From positions 1 to 8,679 of the forward strand of contig CAMLRJ010000115.1 of NCBI GenBank assembly GCA_946482345.1: a stretch of 8,679 nucleotides of DNA, written 5' to 3'. The stretch's first letter is position 1; each line of letters opens with the position of its first letter. This DNA comes from an uncultured Cellvibrio sp. (lineage in GTDB: Bacteria; Pseudomonadota; Gammaproteobacteria; Pseudomonadales; Cellvibrionaceae). The position numbers and the translations under genes were made by a program. Shown piece by piece: positions 6,294 to 8,679 of the stretch. The notes below the pieces were generated by a model. It saw only the letters and a program-made list of their open reading frames with translations, was not told where the DNA came from and ran no database searches.

Positions 6294-7119
6294 TCAAGAA
6301 AGAAGTGCTTATCTGGAAGCGTTGAAGTATGACAATTCGTTTCCAATTGAACCCGAGGCGGTTGATCTTTGGTTAAAAGATCTCGATAACCCTTTTCGTT
6401 GGACTCTACGTCCTTTTCTGCAACTTTTTTTTAGTTTGCTGTTACACATCACCTGGTTTTTTAAACGCTTACCCCTGCCCCAGTTTCGCGCTCACGGGTT
6501 GCTACAAATTTTAATTTGTTGGTTTTGCAAACATCTGGTCAGTTACGAAGCCAATATGCTGATACTGCGCCACTACGCAACTGAGTCGAATCTGCTCAAT
6601 TTTCTTGCGCAAAATTCCGGAAAAAAAGCGCCCGAATTATTGCGGCTCTATCCCAAAACCATTGCCGATATGCGCGAAGACAGTTTTGTGAAACACGACC
6701 AGGAATTGTTTCGGGTATTTCGCGAATTGGGTTACTGGGAAACCAGCGAGATCAAGCAGACACCGCTCAATTGGTCTGCATGGCAAACAATCGATATGAA
6801 AAATTTTCAAGTCGAAAAACGCTGGTCTCAAGTCATCGACTTTGAAAGCGCACATGCACTGTTTATGTGTCTGTTTTGTTTTCTGCTAACGCGAGAGGAA
6901 TACCGCGACGCCATCAACGGTTTCAATTTGGATCAATCCATAGCCATTCGACTCGGCGAGATTTTGAATCAACCACTACTCACCGAAATGGCCTACAACA
7001 AATTTCCTTTATATCTTGTCGGCCCCTGGAACTTGAGTCAGCGCTTTTTAATGCATGGATTTTTCACTGAATATCTTTACGCTGCTTTGGAGAAAACAAG
7101 AAAATCGGTTTCTATTTGA
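6286..7119 (+). CDS. DUF6999-like protein of unknown function
   Basis: The 277-aa protein starts at ATG 6286, overlapping the HDO stop by 8 nt, with GGAAGA (6275-6280) 5 nt upstream. The frame is open back to TTG 6247, but that start has no support. Hydrophobic stretches at about 41-60 and 71-82 (TLRPFLQLFFSLLLHITWFF and LLQILICWFC) suggest membrane association. The rest is soluble-looking. Charged residues in helical context stand out: YEANMLILRHYATES (87-101), KHDQELFRVFRELGYW (136-151) and VIDFESAH (183-190). The last contains an ExxH pattern (Glu187/His190) like one half of a ferritin-type diiron site, but a second ExxH is not evident, so metal binding is speculative. I associate the family name with this sequence from memory only. 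Its overlap with the HDO gene suggests it is needed in the same process, perhaps as a partner or a further enzyme. Confidence 0.8.
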   Translation: MRNQERSAYLEALKYDNSFPIEPEAVDLWLKDLDNPFRWTLRPFLQLFFSLLLHITWFFKRLPLPQFRAHGLLQILICWFCKHLVSYEANMLILRHYATESNLLNFLAQNSGKKAPELLRLYPKTIADMREDSFVKHDQELFRVFRELGYWETSEIKQTPLNWSAWQTIDMKNFQVEKRWSQVIDFESAHALFMCLFCFLLTREEYRDAINGFNLDQSIAIRLGEILNQPLLTEMAYNKFPLYLVGPWNLSQRFLMHGFFTEYLYAALEKTRKSVSI

Positions 7120-7184
7120 TGCGCTGTCGAAACTCACCCTATCCAATCGACTATTCGAACCCAATCCAATAACGGAGAAACAAG

Positions 7185-7670
7185 ATGACCGCACCCGCAA
7201 AAAACACCATCTGCCTTTGGTTCGATAAAGATGCTGAAGAAGCCGCAAATTTTTACGCCAACACATTTCCAGATTCAAGAGTGGATGCTGTTGTGAAGGC
7301 GCCAGGCGATTATCCATCCGGGAAAGGTGGGGATGTATTGACCGTTGAATTTACTGTTTTGGGAATTCCCTGTTTAGGGATCAACGGCGGCCCCGCGTTC
7401 AAACACAGTGAAGCTTTCTCGTTTCAGGTTGCAACTCAAGATCAAGCCGAAACCGACCGCTACTGGAATGCCATTATCAGCAACGGTGGTCAGGAAAGTG
7501 AATGCGGCTGGTGTAAGGATAAATGGGGCATTTCCTGGCAAATCACACCTGTAGCCCTATCCCAAGGGATCAAACACCCTGACCCTATGGTCGCTAAACG
7601 TGTTTTTGAAGCCATGATGACCATGCAGAAGATTGATGTGGCGGTGATTGAAAGGGCCATTCTGGGTTGA
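7185..7670 (+). CDS. PhnB-like VOC-superfamily protein
   Basis: The 161-aa protein has the vicinal-oxygen-chelate beta-alpha-beta-beta-beta layout of the PhnB / '3-demethylubiquinone-9 3-methyltransferase' Pfam family (PF06983). Features seen are the opening ICLWFDKDAEEAANFYANTF (9-28), GIPCLGINGGPAFKHSEAFS (60-79), the 'D.YWNAI..NGGQESECGWC' region (about 91-110) and DKWGISWQI (112-120). Length is normal and nothing is missing. GGAG at 7174-7177, 7 nt before ATG 7185, supports the start. The methyltransferase name is a historical label; most members have no proven reaction. It lies 65 bp after the DUF6999 gene on the same strand with no terminator seen between, so read-through is possible, but the gap contrasts with the overlaps upstream and its role in that pathway is unproven. 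Confidence 0.93.
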   Translation: MTAPAKNTICLWFDKDAEEAANFYANTFPDSRVDAVVKAPGDYPSGKGGDVLTVEFTVLGIPCLGINGGPAFKHSEAFSFQVATQDQAETDRYWNAIISNGGQESECGWCKDKWGISWQITPVALSQGIKHPDPMVAKRVFEAMMTMQKIDVAVIERAILG

Positions 7671-7684
7671 TTTTAGCGCTATCA

Positions 7685-7705
7685 CTCTCTCCCAAAGGGA
7701 GAGGG
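7685..7705. terminator. hairpin between convergent genes, possible bidirectional terminator
   Basis: CACTCTCTCCC AAA GGGAGAGGGG folds into a 9-bp stem (7685-7693 with 7697-7705, including one T-G wobble) with an AAA loop. It sits 15 bp after the VOC stop and 20 bp after the rhuM stop on the other strand. No T-run follows on either strand, so it is not a standard intrinsic terminator. CTCTCCC/GGGAGAG hairpins are also a common type of intergenic repeat in gammaproteobacteria, which is the main alternative. Confidence 0.5.
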
Positions 7706-7724
7706 GTAAAACAATCGGTAGCAC

Positions 7725-8679
7725 TCAGTCCCGGTTGTCAGATTCAACCTGTTTTAACAGCCGATCAAAATCGCTTTCAAACAGCCTGTCTTGAATGATG
7801 CGGTATTTTTCGAACTCGCTTTCAGCATGAGCTTGAGCAATTTCTGCTGTCACTTTGCCTGCATCTTGAAGCACTTCCCGATCCGTGGCTTCGATAAAGC
7901 GATTCAAGCGAACCTCCCAATCCTGCATAGTCATGGGGATTTTGCGTTGCGCCATATCCTCAGCTACATCCAAATAGGCGTTTACCAAACGCGATAGTTG
8001 AGTCATTTCCTGTTCGGTCAGGTAATTTTTGGCTACAACCACATCAAACTTCTGAATTTTACCAAGCGGTGCATCCTTCCAGCTTGTCAGCCCCATGTGT
8101 TCTTTCTCGGCATCTGCACGCTGGTAAACAATTTCAGCTGCGGTTTGTCCATGAATGGCCCAATGCAATTTATTTTGAACAGTGGCGAAGAATCTTTTGG
8201 TGGCTTGGGCGGTTATATCGTAGTCAATTGCAGTTGCGTAAATGTCAGTGATCTTCTGGTAAAACTTGCGTTCTGAAAGTCGAATCTCACGAATACGCTG
8301 CAACTGTTCTTCAAAATATTGCTCTGCCAGAACCGAGCCACCGGCTTTGAGCCGCTCGTCATCCATGACATAACCCTTAATGGTGAACTCATCAATAACG
8401 CCCGTAGCCCACTTACGGAATTGTACGGCACGCTCGGAATTTACCTTGTAGCCCACGGCAATAACGGCGGACAGCTGATAGTGCTGAGTGTTGTAGTTTT
8501 TACCATCAGAAGCAGTTATCCGGAATTTCCGGATAACTGCTTCTGATGGTAACTCACCGTCAGTGAATATCTTTTTCAGGTGCTCATTCACCGTACGCAC
8601 ATTCACATCGTAGAGCACAGCCATCATCTTTTGGGTCAGCCAGATGCTTTCATCTGTATATATAGCTTCGACACCACTC
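7725..8679 (-). CDS. rhuM: RhuM-family protein, N-terminus cut by window edge
   Basis: The frame stays open from the stop at 7725 to the right edge, and the codons before the first in-window ATG (8627) encode VEAIYTDESIWLTQK, which matches the usual RhuM N-terminus. The true start is therefore outside the window and ATG 8627 is not it. About 317 residues are present of a family usually near 330-345. Typical features are the helix-turn-helix-like start (WLTQKMMAVLYDVNVRTV), KFRITASDGKNYNTQHYQL, the AVGYKVNSERAVQFRKWA block and GYVMDDERLK. The charged helical C-terminus is complete. RhuM is named from Salmonella SPI-3; its biochemical role is not established, and homologues are often carried in type I restriction-modification loci and genomic islands. 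GC content looks higher by eye than in the left part of the window. A 53-bp perfect palindrome lies in its coding sequence. Confidence 0.93.
   Translation of the reverse strand, partial: SGVEAIYTDESIWLTQKMMAVLYDVNVRTVNEHLKKIFTDGELPSEAVIRKFRITASDGKNYNTQHYQLSAVIAVGYKVNSERAVQFRKWATGVIDEFTIKGYVMDDERLKAGGSVLAEQYFEEQLQRIREIRLSERKFYQKITDIYATAIDYDITAQATKRFFATVQNKLHWAIHGQTAAEIVYQRADAEKEHMGLTSWKDAPLGKIQKFDVVVAKNYLTEQEMTQLSRLVNAYLDVAEDMAQRKIPMTMQDWEVRLNRFIEATDREVLQDAGKVTAEIAQAHAESEFEKYRIIQDRLFESDFDRLLKQVESDNRD
8500..8552. repeat. perfect 53-bp palindrome inside rhuM
   Basis: Arms 8500-8525 and 8527-8552 are exact reverse complements (26 bp each) around the single base T8526. The core reads ATCCGGAATTTCCGGAT. 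It spans the rhuM codons for L-P-S-E-A-V-I-R-K-F-R-I-T-A-S-D-G (residues 26-42 from the first in-window Met). Since the centre is a single base, the plus strand read from 8500 encodes the same peptide with only K changed to N. The frame is intact. I checked pairing base by base; it breaks at 8499/8553. Confidence 0.97.

Overview
The window looks like a chromosomal stretch from a moderately AT-rich gammaproteobacterium. The main pointers are an EarP-type EF-P arginine rhamnosyltransferase next to an RsmB/NOP-type RNA cytosine methyltransferase, plus gammaproteobacterial-style intergenic palindromic repeats. A Cellvibrio-like origin would fit but is a guess; nothing here fixes the genus.

Layout. 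Positions 1-106 may hold the start of a small membrane-protein gene on the minus strand that runs off the left edge (weak). It is divergent from a 274-aa conserved protein of unknown function (170-994, +). A minus-strand pair follows. The RNA m5C methyltransferase (2582-1254) overlaps by ATGA with a 76-aa antitoxin-like ORF (1257-1027), which looks like a ParD tail joined to a CcdA tail and has no toxin beside it. Divergent from the methyltransferase is earP (2664-3788, +), which carries a palindromic repeat inside its coding sequence. No efp gene is present.

The most distinctive region is 3936-7119 (+): four genes with consecutive stop/start overlaps and so probably one operon. They encode a polytopic membrane protein rich in His/Asp/Glu, a ketoacyl synthase III-like enzyme (KASIII) with its Cys-His-Asn triad, a heme-oxygenase-like diiron oxidase (HDO), and a DUF6999-like protein of unknown function. 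I infer that the KASIII makes or transfers an acyl/ketoacyl unit that one or more metal-dependent oxidases then modify. The product is unknown and I do not recognise the set as a described pathway. No acyl carrier protein, ligase or exporter lies inside the window.

The right end holds a PhnB-like VOC protein (7185-7670, +), a strong hairpin between convergent genes (7685-7705), and a RhuM-family gene (minus, cut by the right edge). The rhuM coding sequence contains a perfect 53-bp palindrome with 26-bp arms, so both strands encode almost the same peptide. No tRNA, rRNA, CRISPR array or intact insertion sequence was found, and no gene-free stretch exceeds 300 bases.
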